This document shows positions 19,207 to 28,240 of a DNA stretch of 64,000 nt, in pieces. Origin of the DNA: Amycolatopsis roodepoortensis. GTDB taxonomy: Bacteria > Actinomycetota > Actinomycetes > Mycobacteriales > Pseudonocardiaceae. The number at the start of each line of letters is the position of its first letter. Position 1 is the first letter of the stretch. The stretch is taken from NCBI RefSeq assembly GCF_014873915.1, contig NZ_JADBEJ010000004.1, positions 620,001-684,000 of the forward strand, read 5' to 3'. The notes under the pieces were generated by a model. It was not told the DNA's origin and made no database searches. It saw nothing but the letters and a program-made list of their open reading frames with translations. The translations under genes and the position numbers were made by a program.

Positions 19207-19479
19207 TCAGCCACCGGCCACGGCGGGCAGGATGGTCAGGGTGTCGCCGTCCTTGACCTCGGCCTCGAGACCGCCGGAGAAACGGACGTCCTCGTCGTTG
19301 ACGTAGACGTTGACGAAGCGGTGCAGCTTCTCTTCCTTGACCAGGCGGGCCTTGAGGCCGCCGTGGCGGGACTCGATGTCGTCGATCACCTCGAGCACGG
19401 TCTTGCCGGTCGCCTCGACGGACTTCTCGCCGCCGGTGTGCGTACGCAGGATGGTCGGGATGGACACGGTCACGGCCAT
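19207..19479 (-). CDS. cysO: Sulfur-carrier protein CysO (ThiS/MoaD family)
   Basis: Ubiquitin-like sulfur carrier of 90 aa ending in the Gly-Gly that is thiocarboxylated, here directly at the C-terminus (AVAGG). The fold pattern VTVSIPTIL, SVEATGKTVLEVIDDI and DGDTLTILPAV matches MoaD/ThiS proteins. It carries sulfide for CysM. In mycobacteria the C-terminus is likewise uncapped Gly-Gly. ATG at 19479 has a GGAGG upstream. Confidence 0.95.
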   Translation of the reverse strand: MAVTVSIPTILRTHTGGEKSVEATGKTVLEVIDDIESRHGGLKARLVKEEKLHRFVNVYVNDEDVRFSGGLEAEVKDGDTLTILPAVAGG

Positions 19480-19550
19480 GGTTTTCTACCTCCGGTGGGT
19501 TCTCTGCTACGCAGACGTTCGGGCCGGTCCGGGATATTCCCGGACGGGGT

Positions 19551-19967
19551 TCAGCCGATGATCTCGACGGGCTCCTCGGTGATCTCCCCGTCCACGATCC
19601 GGTACGACCGGAACTGGTGCGAATCGGGGTCCTTGGTGGAAACGAGCACGTAGTGCGCGTCGGGTTCCGAGGCGTACGAGACATCGGTGCGGGACGGGTA
19701 GGCGTCGGTCGCGGTGTGCGAGTGGTAGATGACCACCGGCACCTCGTCGTTGGCGTCCATCTCGCGGTAGAGCTTGAGCAGATCGCCCGAGTCGAATTCG
19801 TAGAACGTCGGCGAGCGGGCCGCGTTCAGCATGGGGATGTACCGCTCGGGGCTGTCCGACCCCTCGGGACCGGCGATCACCCCGCACGCCTCGTCGGGAT
19901 GGTCACGACGGGCATGGGCGACGATCTCGTCGACGAGTTCACGGCGGATCCGGAGCACGTCGCCCAT
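19551..19967 (-). CDS. mec: CysO-cysteine peptidase (JAMM metalloprotease Mec)
   Basis: Zinc-dependent JAB1/MPN/Mov34 peptidase of 138 aa that frees cysteine from CysO-cysteine. The JAMM motif is complete: HSH followed ten residues later by Asp (HSHTATDAYPSRTD), with the upstream acidic residue in HPDEACGVIAG. ATG at 19967 gives the usual N-terminus (MGDVLRIRREL). First gene of mec-cysO-cysM. Confidence 0.95.
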   Translation of the reverse strand: MGDVLRIRRELVDEIVAHARRDHPDEACGVIAGPEGSDSPERYIPMLNAARSPTFYEFDSGDLLKLYREMDANDEVPVVIYHSHTATDAYPSRTDVSYASEPDAHYVLVSTKDPDSHQFRSYRIVDGEITEEPVEIIG

Positions 19968-20019
19968 CTTAGGTGCTGGAAAGGGTGGGTCCACACTCTG
20001 AGATCGCCGCCACTCCCAC

Positions 20020-20044
20020 CCGCATCCAGAGGACGAAACGCGGG
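20020..20044. repeat. Half copy of hairpin family C
   Basis: The stretch CCGCATCCAGAGGACGAAAC followed by GCGGGG matches the right arm of the family C hairpins at 24531-24578 and 35638-35705. A matching left arm is absent, so this looks like a decayed or truncated copy. It sits immediately after the stop codon of the minus-strand P1 peptidase gene, the same type of location as the full copies. Confidence 0.6.
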
Positions 20045-20045
20045 G

Positions 20046-21038
20046 TCAGGAGAAGGCTTCGGGCCAGACGTCGCGGTACGCGCGCATGTCCCCGGCCGAA
20101 GTGGCCGAAAGCACACCGTGCACCATCGCGCGCCCGAAGACCCTCGCGGCCGCCGAGCACAGCGTGTCCAGCACCATCGCGCGCCGCGCCGCCGCGACGG
20201 GGCCCGCGCCGCCGGGCAGTTCCCGGTCGCCGGTCGCCAGCGCGAACACCGTGTCGCCGTCGAACATCGTGTGCGCCGGCCGCACGGCCCTGGCGAGACC
20301 GTCTTGCGCGGCCACCGCGAGCCGCCGCGCCTCCGCCTTGGACAGCGCCGCGTCGACCGCGACCACGCCGATGGTCGTGTTGAGGCCGGCGGCCTTCGCC
20401 TCGACGTCGCCCGGCCGGTCGGGCCAGCGGACACCGAACTCGCCGTCGACTTCGTGATCCGCCGCGTACGCGCGGCCCGTCGAGAGATCCACGGCCTCAC
20501 CGGCGGCGTTCACGGCGGCGACGACGCCGACGGTGAACTCCCCGACCTTCTCCGAGGCCGTCCCGATCCCGCCTTTGAGCGATCCCGCCTTCGCCCCGGC
20601 GCCCGCGCCGACGGTCCCAAGCGCGACCGGACCTCCGACAGCCGCTTCGCAGGCCGCGTAACCAAAGGAGGCGTCCGGACGGTTTCCCCACTCGCTACGC
20701 GGCAGGTCGAACAACACCGCGGCGGGCACGATCGGCACCACCTCGTGCGGCTGAGTGCCCACGGGGATGCCCAGGTTCCGCTCGGCCAGCCAGCGCATGA
20801 CGCCGTCCGCGGCGGCCAAACCGTACGCGCTCCCGCCGGACAGGCAGATCGCGTTGACGTGCTGGACCAGGTTCTCCGGCTCCAGCAGGTTGGTCTCGCG
20901 CGTTCCGGGCGCGCCGCCGCGCTGGTCGACGGCCCCGACCGCGCCGCCGGGGACCAGCACGACCGTCGTCCCGGTGGCCCAGCCGTCGCCGACTCGCTCG
21001 TGGTGCCCGACCAGCACGCCGGGAACGTCGGTGATCAT
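20046..21038 (-). CDS. P1 family peptidase (DmpA/BapA-like)
   Basis: N-terminal-nucleophile hydrolase of the DmpA/P1 family, 330 aa. These proteins self-cleave before a Ser or Thr to form two chains and act as aminopeptidases on short, D- or beta-amino peptides. Seen: the N-terminal [13 protein letters not shown] and GTTVVL, the NAICLSGGSAYGL motif, and the predicted cleavage region GLNTTIGVVAVDA, where Thr can serve as nucleophile. ATG at 21038 overlaps the stop of the DUF2017 gene (ATGA). Cellular substrate unknown. Confidence 0.9.
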   Translation of the reverse strand: MITDVPGVLVGHHERVGDGWATGTTVVLVPGGAVGAVDQRGGAPGTRETNLLEPENLVQHVNAICLSGGSAYGLAAADGVMRWLAERNLGIPVGTQPHEVVPIVPAAVLFDLPRSEWGNRPDASFGYAACEAAVGGPVALGTVGAGAGAKAGSLKGGIGTASEKVGEFTVGVVAAVNAAGEAVDLSTGRAYAADHEVDGEFGVRWPDRPGDVEAKAAGLNTTIGVVAVDAALSKAEARRLAVAAQDGLARAVRPAHTMFDGDTVFALATGDRELPGGAGPVAAARRAMVLDTLCSAAARVFGRAMVHGVLSATSAGDMRAYRDVWPEAFS

Positions 21039-21592
21039 GACGTCAGCGACTGGATGAGGGTCTCCTGCACCCAGGTCAGCCAGTGGTAGACGCCGAGATG
21101 CGGCGCGCGGGGATCGTCCTCGGGCAGTTCGTCGGGCATGTCCTCGGTGACGTCGAGCGCGGTGCCCAGCGCCAGCCGGACGTCGTTGAGCGCGCCCAGC
21201 CACGCGTCGGCCTGCTCGAAGGTCAGCCGCACGTTGCCGCCGTCACGCGGCAGGGTGTCCAGCACGACCTTGGCGACGCCGACCTTCTTGTCCAGCAGCT
21301 CGGGCTCGTGGATCGACCGCATCGCGGCGGCCGAGTCGATGTCCTCGCGGGTCGGGTTGTCCGGGTCCAGCTTGTGGAAGTCCGGCAGCAGCCGGGAAAG
21401 CACCGGGTCGTCCGGCGATTCGGTCGGGCCCATCCGGATCCCGGTCAGCTCCGCCAGCTCGTCCTGGGGCGCCTCCTCGGCGCGCGCGGTGAGCATGTCC
21501 TCCAGCTGGCTGACCAGGCCGCGCAGCACCGCGGCCTCCTGCTGCTCGAACCCCGCGACGATGGTGTCGCCCTTACGGCGCCATCCGTTCAT
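21035..21592 (-). CDS. DUF2017 family protein
   Basis: Conserved 185-aa actinobacterial protein of unknown function. It is rich in acidic residues and helices ([51 protein letters not shown]). It nearly always follows clpS in actinobacteria, as here, where its ATG overlaps the clpS stop, so a link to ClpS/ClpP proteolysis is plausible but unproven. It is also coupled to the P1 peptidase downstream. Confidence 0.88.
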   Translation of the reverse strand: MNGWRRKGDTIVAGFEQQEAAVLRGLVSQLEDMLTARAEEAPQDELAELTGIRMGPTESPDDPVLSRLLPDFHKLDPDNPTREDIDSAAAMRSIHEPELLDKKVGVAKVVLDTLPRDGGNVRLTFEQADAWLGALNDVRLALGTALDVTEDMPDELPEDDPRAPHLGVYHWLTWVQETLIQSLTS

Positions 21593-21888
21593 GAAGGCTG
21601 CTCCATGGTGGCCCAGAGGCCGGCCGCGTGGAGTTTCGCGACGTCGGTCTCCACCTTCTCCTTGGAACCGGACGACACGATCGCCTTGCCCTTCTGGTGC
21701 ACGTCGAGCATCAGTTTCGTCGCGTGGTCCCGGCTGTAACCGAACAGCTTCTGGAACACGTAGGTCACGTAGGACATGAGGTTCACCGGATCGTTCCAGA
21801 CGACCGTCCGCCAGGGTTTGTCCTCAGAGACGACCTCTACTCCCTGTGGATCAACCTGCGTCTGCTCGGATGCGACAGGCGTGGACAT
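21589..21888 (-). CDS. clpS: ATP-dependent Clp protease adaptor ClpS
   Basis: Adaptor of 99 aa that delivers N-degron substrates to ClpA/ClpC. The conserved core is present: [17 protein letters not shown] (the NDxxxxxxYV substrate-pocket motif), [21 protein letters not shown] and a C-terminal strand with [12 protein letters not shown] at 21888 preferred; another ATG is three codons upstream. First gene of clpS-DUF2017-P1 peptidase. Confidence 0.95.
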   Translation of the reverse strand: MSTPVASEQTQVDPQGVEVVSEDKPWRTVVWNDPVNLMSYVTYVFQKLFGYSRDHATKLMLDVHQKGKAIVSSGSKEKVETDVAKLHAAGLWATMEQPS

Positions 21889-21962
21889 GCACTCCATGGT
21901 GTCACGGGCCGGTTCCGGTATGGGCTGGCAGGTCCGGCCATGTGGGTGAATAGGCTGGTGCC

Positions 21963-23267
21963 ATGGGTTTCCCCGAGGCGGCCACTGGCGCCAGCACCGC
22001 GCTGCTCACCGACCACTACGAGCTGACCATGCTGGCCAGCGCCCTGTCCGACGGGACGGCGGACCGGCCGTGCGTCTTCGAGGTCTTCGCACGTCGTCTG
22101 CCCGACGGCCGCCGCTACGGCGTCGTCGCGGGCACCGGGCGGGTCCTCGACGCGATCGCCGACTTCCGGTTCACCGACGCCGAGCTGAGCCAGCTGGAAG
22201 CGACGGCCGTCGTCGACGACGCCACCCTTTCGTGGCTCGCGGACTACTCCTTCTCGGGGAACATCGACGGTTACCCCGAGGGCGAGCTGTACTTCCCCGG
22301 CTCCCCGATCCTGACCGTCACCGGTTCCTTCGGCGAGGCCGTGGTGCTGGAGACGCTGATCCTCTCGATCCTCAACCACGACAGCGCGATCGCGTCCGCC
22401 GCGGCGCGGATGTCGGGCGCCGCGCACGGCAGGCCGATCATCGAGATGGGCGGCCGCCGCACGCACGAGTACGCCGCCGTCGCCGCCGCGCGGGCCGCGT
22501 ACCTCGCCGGGTTCGCCACGACCTCGAACCTCGAAGCCGGCCGCCGCTACGGCATCCCGACGCGGGGCACCGTCGCGCACGCGTTCATGCTGCTGCACGA
22601 CAGCGAGGAACAGGCGTTCCGCGCGCAGGTGGACAAGATGGGCACCGACACCACCCTCCTGGTGGACACCTACGACATCACCAAGGGCATCGAGACGGCC
22701 GTCCGGGTGGCGGGCACCGAACTCGGCGCGATCCGCATCGACTCCGGCGACGTGGGCCCGCTGGCGCGCAAGGCCCGCGAGCAGCTGGACGCCCTCGGCG
22801 CCAAGGACACCCGCATCGTGGTGTCGGGCGACCTCGACGAACACGCCATCGCGGCGCTGCGGGCGGAACCGGTCGACGCGTACGGCGTCGGGACCTCGGT
22901 CGTCACCGGTTCCGGCGCGCCGACCGCGGGCATGGTCTACAAGCTCGTCGAGGTCGACGGCAGGCCGGTCGCCAAGCGCAGCGCGCACAAGGAATCCCGC
23001 GGCGGCCGGAAATCCGCGCTGCGGCGGCACCGCGAGACCGGTACCGCCGTCGAAGAGGTGATCTGGACGGCCGCCTCGCCGGTCCCGGAACGGGGACCGA
23101 ACGACCACGAATTGCAGATTCCGCTGGTCCGGGACGGCCGGACGGTGGATGATTTGCCCACGCTGGACGATGCGCGCCAGCGGCTTCGGCGGGCACTGGT
23201 GAGCCTTCCGTGGGAAGGCCTCAAGCTCTCGCACGGGGAGCCCGCCATCCCGACCGTATTCGTCTAA
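21963..23267 (+). CDS. pncB: Nicotinate phosphoribosyltransferase
   Basis: Converts nicotinate and PRPP to nicotinate mononucleotide in NAD salvage. The 434-aa enzyme shows TDHYELTML at the N-terminus, [19 protein letters not shown], the [22 protein letters not shown] segment with the active-site His region, and RIDSGDVG for phosphate binding. Divergent from clpS with 74 bases between. Followed 20 bases later by pncA, so nicotinamide can be deamidated and salvaged by one operon. Confidence 0.95.
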   Translation: MGFPEAATGASTALLTDHYELTMLASALSDGTADRPCVFEVFARRLPDGRRYGVVAGTGRVLDAIADFRFTDAELSQLEATAVVDDATLSWLADYSFSGNIDGYPEGELYFPGSPILTVTGSFGEAVVLETLILSILNHDSAIASAAARMSGAAHGRPIIEMGGRRTHEYAAVAAARAAYLAGFATTSNLEAGRRYGIPTRGTVAHAFMLLHDSEEQAFRAQVDKMGTDTTLLVDTYDITKGIETAVRVAGTELGAIRIDSGDVGPLARKAREQLDALGAKDTRIVVSGDLDEHAIAALRAEPVDAYGVGTSVVTGSGAPTAGMVYKLVEVDGRPVAKRSAHKESRGGRKSALRRHRETGTAVEEVIWTAASPVPERGPNDHELQIPLVRDGRTVDDLPTLDDARQRLRRALVSLPWEGLKLSHGEPAIPTVFV

Positions 23268-23287
23268 AGAGAACTCAGGAGCAACAC

Positions 23288-23863
23288 ATGGGGACCGCCC
23301 TGATCGTGGTCGATGTGCAGAACGACTTCTGCGAAGGCGGGTCGCTCGGCCTGCCCGGTGGCGCCGCCGCCGCCGAAGCGATCTCCAAGCAGGCCGCGGA
23401 AGGCGGCTACGCGCACGTCGTCGCCACCCGCGACTACCACATCGACCCGGGCGATCACTTCAGCGAGACGCCGGACTTCAAGGACAGCTGGCCGCGTCAC
23501 TGCGTCGCGGGCACTTCCGGCGCGTCGTTCCACCCCGCGCTCGACGTGGTCCCGATCCGCGAGGTCTTCTCCAAGGGCGAGTACACCGCCGCGTACTCCG
23601 GCTTCGAAGGCAACGCGCGCGACGGCAAGACGCTCGACGCGTGGCTGAAGGAGCACGACGTCACCGAGGTCGACGTCGTCGGCATCGCGACCGACTTCTG
23701 CGTCCGCGCCACGGCGCTCGACGCGGCGAAGGCGGGTTTCAAGGTCCGGGTGCTGCTGGACCTCACGGTCGGGGGATCGCAGCCGACCGTCGACGCCGCG
23801 CTCAAGGACTTCGACGAGGCGGGCGTGACCTACACCGGGAAGGCGCCGGTCCCGGCCGCATGA
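23288..23863 (+). CDS. pncA: Nicotinamidase/pyrazinamidase
   Basis: Hydrolyses nicotinamide to nicotinate. The 191-aa product has the catalytic triad Asp9 (VVDVQNDF), Lys96 (FSKGEY) and Cys138 (GIATDFCVRAT) and metal ligands Asp49, His51, His57 and His71, positions almost identical to those of the tuberculosis enzyme. ATG at 23288 has an AGGAGCAACAC leader. The stop overlaps the KDPG-aldolase start (ATGA). Confidence 0.95.
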   Translation: MGTALIVVDVQNDFCEGGSLGLPGGAAAAEAISKQAAEGGYAHVVATRDYHIDPGDHFSETPDFKDSWPRHCVAGTSGASFHPALDVVPIREVFSKGEYTAAYSGFEGNARDGKTLDAWLKEHDVTEVDVVGIATDFCVRATALDAAKAGFKVRVLLDLTVGGSQPTVDAALKDFDEAGVTYTGKAPVPAA

Positions 23864-24513
23864 TCCAGCACGACCTCCAGGACACCCTGATCGAAAACCG
23901 GCTCGTCGCGATCCTGCGGGCCGCGGACGCGAGCCGGTTCGCCGACGCCGCCACGGTGCTGCACGCGGCGGGCGTGCGGGTGCTCGAAGCGGCGTTGACC
24001 ACGCCGGGCGCCACGGATGCCATCGCGACCATCCGGAAGAAGCTCGGCGACGACGCGCATATCGGCGCCGGGAGCGTGCGCGAGGTGTCCGATGTGGACA
24101 AATCGGCGGACGCGGGCGCGACCTTCCTGGTCACGCCGACGGTGAATCCGCTGGTCATGGAGCGCGCGCACGAACGCGGGCTGCCGGTGATCTGCGGCGC
24201 GCTGACGCCGACCGAGATCGACCAGGCGTGGCGTCTCGGCGCGGCGGCGGTGAAGGTCTTCCCGATCGCGGCCGTCGGCGGGATCGCCTACCTGCGGGCG
24301 ATCCGGGCGCCGATGCCGGACATCCCGCTCGTCCCGACGGGCGGCGTGCACCTGGCCGACGTCGCGAATTACCTCGAGTCGGGCTCGATCGCCGTCGCGG
24401 CCGCCACACCGCTTCTCGGTGACGCGCTCACCTCGAAAGGGTCGCTGACCGACCTGGCGACCCGGGCGAGTGAGTTCGTCGCCGCGGCCGCGAAGTACGT
24501 CTCGCGCACCTAG
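23860..24513 (+). CDS. eda: KDPG/KHG aldolase
   Basis: Class I aldolase splitting 2-keto-3-deoxy-6-phosphogluconate into pyruvate and glyceraldehyde-3-phosphate, or a related keto-deoxy acid. The 217-aa protein has Arg20 (VAILRA), the general base Glu43 (VLEAALTTPGA), the Schiff-base Lys132 (AVKVFPI), and VPTGGV at the phosphate site. Its ATG overlaps pncA, an unusual partner: no Entner-Doudoroff dehydratase is nearby. Confidence 0.9.
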   Translation: MIQHDLQDTLIENRLVAILRAADASRFADAATVLHAAGVRVLEAALTTPGATDAIATIRKKLGDDAHIGAGSVREVSDVDKSADAGATFLVTPTVNPLVMERAHERGLPVICGALTPTEIDQAWRLGAAAVKVFPIAAVGGIAYLRAIRAPMPDIPLVPTGGVHLADVANYLESGSIAVAAATPLLGDALTSKGSLTDLATRASEFVAAAAKYVSRT

Positions 24514-24530
24514 ACCCAACCCGGCATTTC

Positions 24531-24578
24531 GTCCTCTGGATGCGGTACTTGCGTGTGCAAGGACCGCATTCAGAGGAC
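24531..24578. repeat. Long hairpin, family C copy 1
   Basis: Inverted repeat with 22-base arms around a GTGT loop; the left arm starts GTCCTCTGGATGCGGTACTT and the right arm pairs with two mismatches. Short outer stems (CCCGGCATTT and AATTGCGGG) extend it to about 24520-24588. It lies between the convergent ends of the aldolase and the secreted-protein gene. Related copies at 35638-35705 and, as half, 20020-20044. Confidence 0.8.
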
Positions 24579-24590
24579 TAATTGCGGGAG

Positions 24591-25256
24591 TCAGGGCTTC
24601 TTCTTGCCGTACGGGTCACAGCTCGCGGTCCCGAGGTAGATGTCGCCCTTCGCCGGTCCGCCGCCCTGAGGGAACAGCTTGATGTGCAGCATGTGCGTCA
24701 CGAGGCTCCCGTCGGGCGGGGTCGGCGTGACGGTCTCGTTGACCGTGAGCGACGCCAGCGGCGTCCCGGCCTTGCCGCCAGGGATGGTCAGCCGGTAGTT
24801 CTGCGGGATGTTCTCCGGCAGCGTGAAGCCGGTGACGTCGCCGAACTCGATGTAGCCGAGGCTGCCGTCCTCGGTGGTGCTGCACTTCGCCATGAACGAG
24901 CGGACCTTGATCACCGGGCCGCCGAAGCGTTTGAGCAGGGTGGTCTCGAACCGCCGTCCGGCCGCCTCGCCGATGGCCACCGCGCCGTTCCGGCCGCAGC
25001 GCGACTCACCCCCGCTGAACCGGGCGAAGTCGCCGACGGACCCGCCCGGAGTCTTCGCGCTCAAGGGTCCGTCGACGTCGCACGGCGCGAGCTCGCCCGT
25101 GACCACGTGTTCGTCACCGATCTCCACGTCGACCGAACCGACCGACGCGGCCGCCGTCGCGGGCGCGGGGCCGGCCGACGCGACCGCCGGACCTCCCGCC
25201 ACCAGCGCCCCGGTCAGCATCGTCACCGACAACAGCCTCGAAACGGGTTTCCTCAT
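24591..25256 (-). CDS. Secreted protein of unknown function, 221 aa
   Basis: Has a Sec signal peptide: Arg/Lys start (MRKPVSR), hydrophobic core (LLSVTMLTGALVAGG) and an AVASA-type cleavage site near residue 31. The mature part is beta-rich with four Cys (CDVDG, SRCGRN, KCSTTED, SCDPYG) that could form two disulfides, and resembles actinobacterial exported surface proteins, but I cannot name a family. ATG at 25256 starts the signal peptide; a longer frame exists without support. Convergent with the aldolase across a family C hairpin. Confidence 0.7.
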   Translation of the reverse strand: MRKPVSRLLSVTMLTGALVAGGPAVASAGPAPATAAASVGSVDVEIGDEHVVTGELAPCDVDGPLSAKTPGGSVGDFARFSGGESRCGRNGAVAIGEAAGRRFETTLLKRFGGPVIKVRSFMAKCSTTEDGSLGYIEFGDVTGFTLPENIPQNYRLTIPGGKAGTPLASLTVNETVTPTPPDGSLVTHMLHIKLFPQGGGPAKGDIYLGTASCDPYGKKKP

Positions 25257-25368
25257 GTCCGGCAGCCTCCACCAACCGCCTGTCCCGTGCAGGGTCATGC
25301 CACCCGGACGAGTGGACGCTCGATGACCGTGAGGTGCCCGACATTCGGTCCGCGTCCCGTCGTCTGGC

Positions 25369-25384
25369 GTTAACCTCGGTTCAC
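25369..25384. promoter_or_regulatory. Candidate operator upstream of bioY
   Basis: Imperfect palindrome GTTAACCTCGGTTCAC, arms of seven bases with one mismatch around TC, lying 26 bases before the bioY start. It resembles, with one extra central base, the TGAAC-N3-GTTA-type sites of the actinobacterial biotin repressor BioQ. A possible -10 element TACTCAT follows at about 25392. Confidence 0.35.
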
Positions 25385-25409
25385 ATTCGTGTACTCATAG
25401 GAGGTCTGA

Positions 25410-26000
25410 GTGTCTTCGCTGTCTGTGACCGGCACCCGTCCGGTTCTCGCCGACCTCGTTCCCGGCGCGCTGGTCCGTGACGCGGTCCTGGTCGCCGGTG
25501 GGGCCGCCCTGACCGGCGCGGCCGCGCAGATCCTGATCCCGGTGCCCGGCTCCCCGGTGCCGATGACCGGCCAGACGTTCGCCGCCCTGCTGGTCGGCGC
25601 CGCGCTCGGCTGGAAGCGCGGCGCGCTGTCGATGGCGCTGTACCTCGCCGTCGGCGCGGCCGGGTTCGGCTGGTTCCAGAACGGTTCTTCCGGCCTGTTC
25701 GGCGCCAGCGCCGGGTACATCGTCGGCTTCGTGCTCGCGGGCGCGCTGGTCGGCGCGCTCGCCGGCCGCGGCGGTGACCGCACGCCGTTGCGCACGGCGG
25801 GGACGATGGTGCTGGGCAACCTCGCCATCTACTCGGTCGGCGTGCCGTGGCTGATGGCGTCGACCGGCTTCGGCCTGACGACCGCCCTGGAGAAGGGCGT
25901 CGTGCCGTTCCTCATCGGCGACGCGCTGAAGATCGCCGTCGCGGCGGCGCTGCTTCCGGGCACCTGGGCGCTGGTTTCTCGCTTCCGCAAGGAGTCGTGA
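25410..26000 (+). CDS. bioY: Biotin transporter BioY
   Basis: Substrate-binding membrane component (S component) of the biotin ECF transporter, 196 aa with about six helices. BioY motifs are seen: VPGSPVPMTGQTFAALLVGAALG near helix 2 and GASAGYIVGF in the middle. No bioM/bioN genes are adjacent, so it either works alone or with shared energising subunits elsewhere. GTG start at 25410 has AGGAGG six bases upstream. Confidence 0.92.
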   Translation: MSSLSVTGTRPVLADLVPGALVRDAVLVAGGAALTGAAAQILIPVPGSPVPMTGQTFAALLVGAALGWKRGALSMALYLAVGAAGFGWFQNGSSGLFGASAGYIVGFVLAGALVGALAGRGGDRTPLRTAGTMVLGNLAIYSVGVPWLMASTGFGLTTALEKGVVPFLIGDALKIAVAAALLPGTWALVSRFRKES

Positions 26001-26029
26001 CCGGCCCTTTCACCGCCTCACGAGCTGCC

Positions 26030-26075
26030 ATGAAAGGTCCCTTCCTTGCGAAATCCGCGAGGAAGGGACCTTTCA
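26030..26075. repeat. Long hairpin, family B copy 1
   Basis: Inverted repeat ATGAAAGGTCCCTTCCTTGC paired with its complement at 26057-26075 around a short loop. It lies 30 bases after the bioY stop. Other family members at 49745-49791 and 58521-58581 carry AAGGCC/GGCCTT where this has AAAGGT/ACCTTT, a paired change that keeps the stem. Confidence 0.85.
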
Positions 26076-26125
26076 TCGCACGGGGCGGACGATCTTGACG
26101 GTGCCCCCGGCTATCGTCTTGTCCC

Positions 26126-28183
26126 GTGCCCTCCCGTGCTGATTTCCCCGGTGTCCTCGAACTCCTGACCCACGCGGTCGAGTCCGTGGGCGGTGCCGAG
26201 CGCGAGGGCCAGGTCAAGATGGCGGACGCCGTCGGCCGGGCCATCCGCACCGGCGAGCACCTGGCCGTCCAGGCGGGCACGGGCACCGGGAAGTCGTTGG
26301 CCTATCTCGTACCCGCGATCCGCCACGCGGTCGAGAAGGAGGCCACGGTCGTGGTCTCCACGGCCACCATCGCGCTGCAGCGCCAGCTCGTCGACAGGGA
26401 TCTCCCCCGGCTGGCGAAGGCGCTGAAGAAGCCCCTCGGCCGCGAGCCCACCTTCGCGATCCTCAAGGGCCGCCGTAACTACCTCTGCCTCCACCGGCTC
26501 GATTCCGGCGCCCCGGACGAGCCGGAGGATCAGCAGCTGTTCGACCCGTTCGCCGTCTCCAGGCTGGGCAAGGAGGTCACCCGGCTGCGGGAATGGTCGT
26601 CCGACACCGAGACCGGCGATCGCGACGAGCTCGTCCCCGGCGTTTCGGACCAGGCGTGGCGCCAGGTGTCGGTCACGGCCAAGGAATGCCTTGGCGCCTC
26701 GCGCTGCCCCATCGGCACGGACTGTTTCGCCGAGCGGTCCCGCGCCGAGGCGGGCAAGGCCGACGTCGTGGTCACCAACCACGCGCTGCTGGCGATCGAC
26801 GCGCTGCAGGGCTACCAGGTGCTCCCCGAGCACGACCTGGTGATCATCGACGAGGCGCACGACCTGGTGGATCGCGTGACCTCCGTGGCGACCGGCGAGC
26901 TGACCAGCGGCATGGTCTCCGCCGCCGCCCGGCGCTGCGGGAAACTGGTCGACGACGAGGTGGCCGACCAATTGCTGGAAGCGAGCGACGGGCTGGCCCT
27001 GATCCTCGACGACCTGCCGTCCGGCCGGATGGATTCGCTGCCGCAGGCCCTCACCGGCGCGATCCCCGCGGTCCGCGACGCCGCGCACCGCTGCCTCACC
27101 GCGCTCGGCAAGGATCGCAAGGAGGACGTCGACGAGGCCACCGCCCGCAAGCTGGCGCGGTCGCTGCTCGAAGAGGTCCACGACACCGCGGTCCGGCTCC
27201 TGGAGGCCTTCGACGACGACAAGGCGCATCAGCGCGACGTCGTCTGGCTGACCGGGGACCGCTTCTCCACGAACCCGCGCCCGCCCGCGCTGAAGGTCGC
27301 GCCGCTGGGTGTCGCCGGTCTGCTGCGCGAGCGTGTCTTCAACCAGCACACGACCGTCCTCACCTCGGCGACGCTGACCCTGGGCGGCACGTTCGACACC
27401 ATGGCCCGCCAGTGGGGTCTCCCGCCCGGCGGTATGCGCGTCGAGAAGGCACCTGGCGCGGCGACGGACAAGGCAGCCCCCGCCGACAGTGACGACGCCG
27501 ACGGCCCGAAGTGGACCGGCCTCGACGTCGGCTCCCCGTTCGACCACAAACGCAACGGCATCCTCTACCTGGCCAAACATCTGCCGCCGCCGGGCCGGGA
27601 CGGGTTGCAGCCCTCGACCATGGACGAGCTGGCCGAGCTGATCGAGGCCGCGGGCGGGCGCACGCTCGGCCTGTTCTCGTCGATGCGCGCGGCGAAACAG
27701 GCCACCGAGGAGATGCGGGAGCGGCTCGACCTGCCGATCCTCTGCCAGGGTGACGACGCCACCGGCCTGCTGGTGCAGAAGTTCACCGAGGACGCGCGCA
27801 CCTGCCTGTTCGGCACGCTTTCGCTGTGGCAGGGCGTCGACGTGCCCGGTCCGTCGCTCCAGCTCGTGGTGGTCGACAGGATCCCGTTCCCCCGCCCGGA
27901 CGACCCGGTCTCCTCGGCCCGGCAACGGGCGGTGGAAGCCAGGGGCGGCAACGGTTTCCTGACCGTCGCTGCCACGCATGCGGCGCTGCTGCTCGCGCAG
28001 GGAACGGGACGGCTGCACCGTTCGGTCAGCGATCGCGGCGTCGTGGCGATCCTGGATTCGCGGCTGGCCACCGCCCGCTACGGCGGATTCCTGCGCGCCT
28101 CGCTGCCGCCGTTCTGGCCGACCATGGACCCGAAGGTCGCCCGCGACGCGCTACGCCGCCTCGACGCCGCCGCCCCGGCCTGA
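26126..28183 (+). CDS. dinG: ATP-dependent DNA helicase, DinG/XPD-type
   Basis: Superfamily 2 iron-sulfur helicase of 685 aa, 5'-3' polarity in the family, acting in DNA repair. Walker A AGTGTGKS (50-57), DEAH box (242-245) and four cysteines (121, 188, 194, 200; the last three in CLGASRCPIGTDC) that would hold a 4Fe-4S cluster. C-terminal helicase motifs include LFGTLSLWQGVDVPG and the arginine-finger QGTGRLHR region. GTG start at 26126; single gene after the bioY hairpin. Confidence 0.93.
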   Translation: MPSRADFPGVLELLTHAVESVGGAEREGQVKMADAVGRAIRTGEHLAVQAGTGTGKSLAYLVPAIRHAVEKEATVVVSTATIALQRQLVDRDLPRLAKALKKPLGREPTFAILKGRRNYLCLHRLDSGAPDEPEDQQLFDPFAVSRLGKEVTRLREWSSDTETGDRDELVPGVSDQAWRQVSVTAKECLGASRCPIGTDCFAERSRAEAGKADVVVTNHALLAIDALQGYQVLPEHDLVIIDEAHDLVDRVTSVATGELTSGMVSAAARRCGKLVDDEVADQLLEASDGLALILDDLPSGRMDSLPQALTGAIPAVRDAAHRCLTALGKDRKEDVDEATARKLARSLLEEVHDTAVRLLEAFDDDKAHQRDVVWLTGDRFSTNPRPPALKVAPLGVAGLLRERVFNQHTTVLTSATLTLGGTFDTMARQWGLPPGGMRVEKAPGAATDKAAPADSDDADGPKWTGLDVGSPFDHKRNGILYLAKHLPPPGRDGLQPSTMDELAELIEAAGGRTLGLFSSMRAAKQATEEMRERLDLPILCQGDDATGLLVQKFTEDARTCLFGTLSLWQGVDVPGPSLQLVVVDRIPFPRPDDPVSSARQRAVEARGGNGFLTVAATHAALLLAQGTGRLHRSVSDRGVVAILDSRLATARYGGFLRASLPPFWPTMDPKVARDALRRLDAAAPA

Positions 28184-28240
28184 GTGGCCTGGAACACGGC
28201 CGAGTACCGTTAACGGAACGCCGAAGACAGGGAGAACCGG

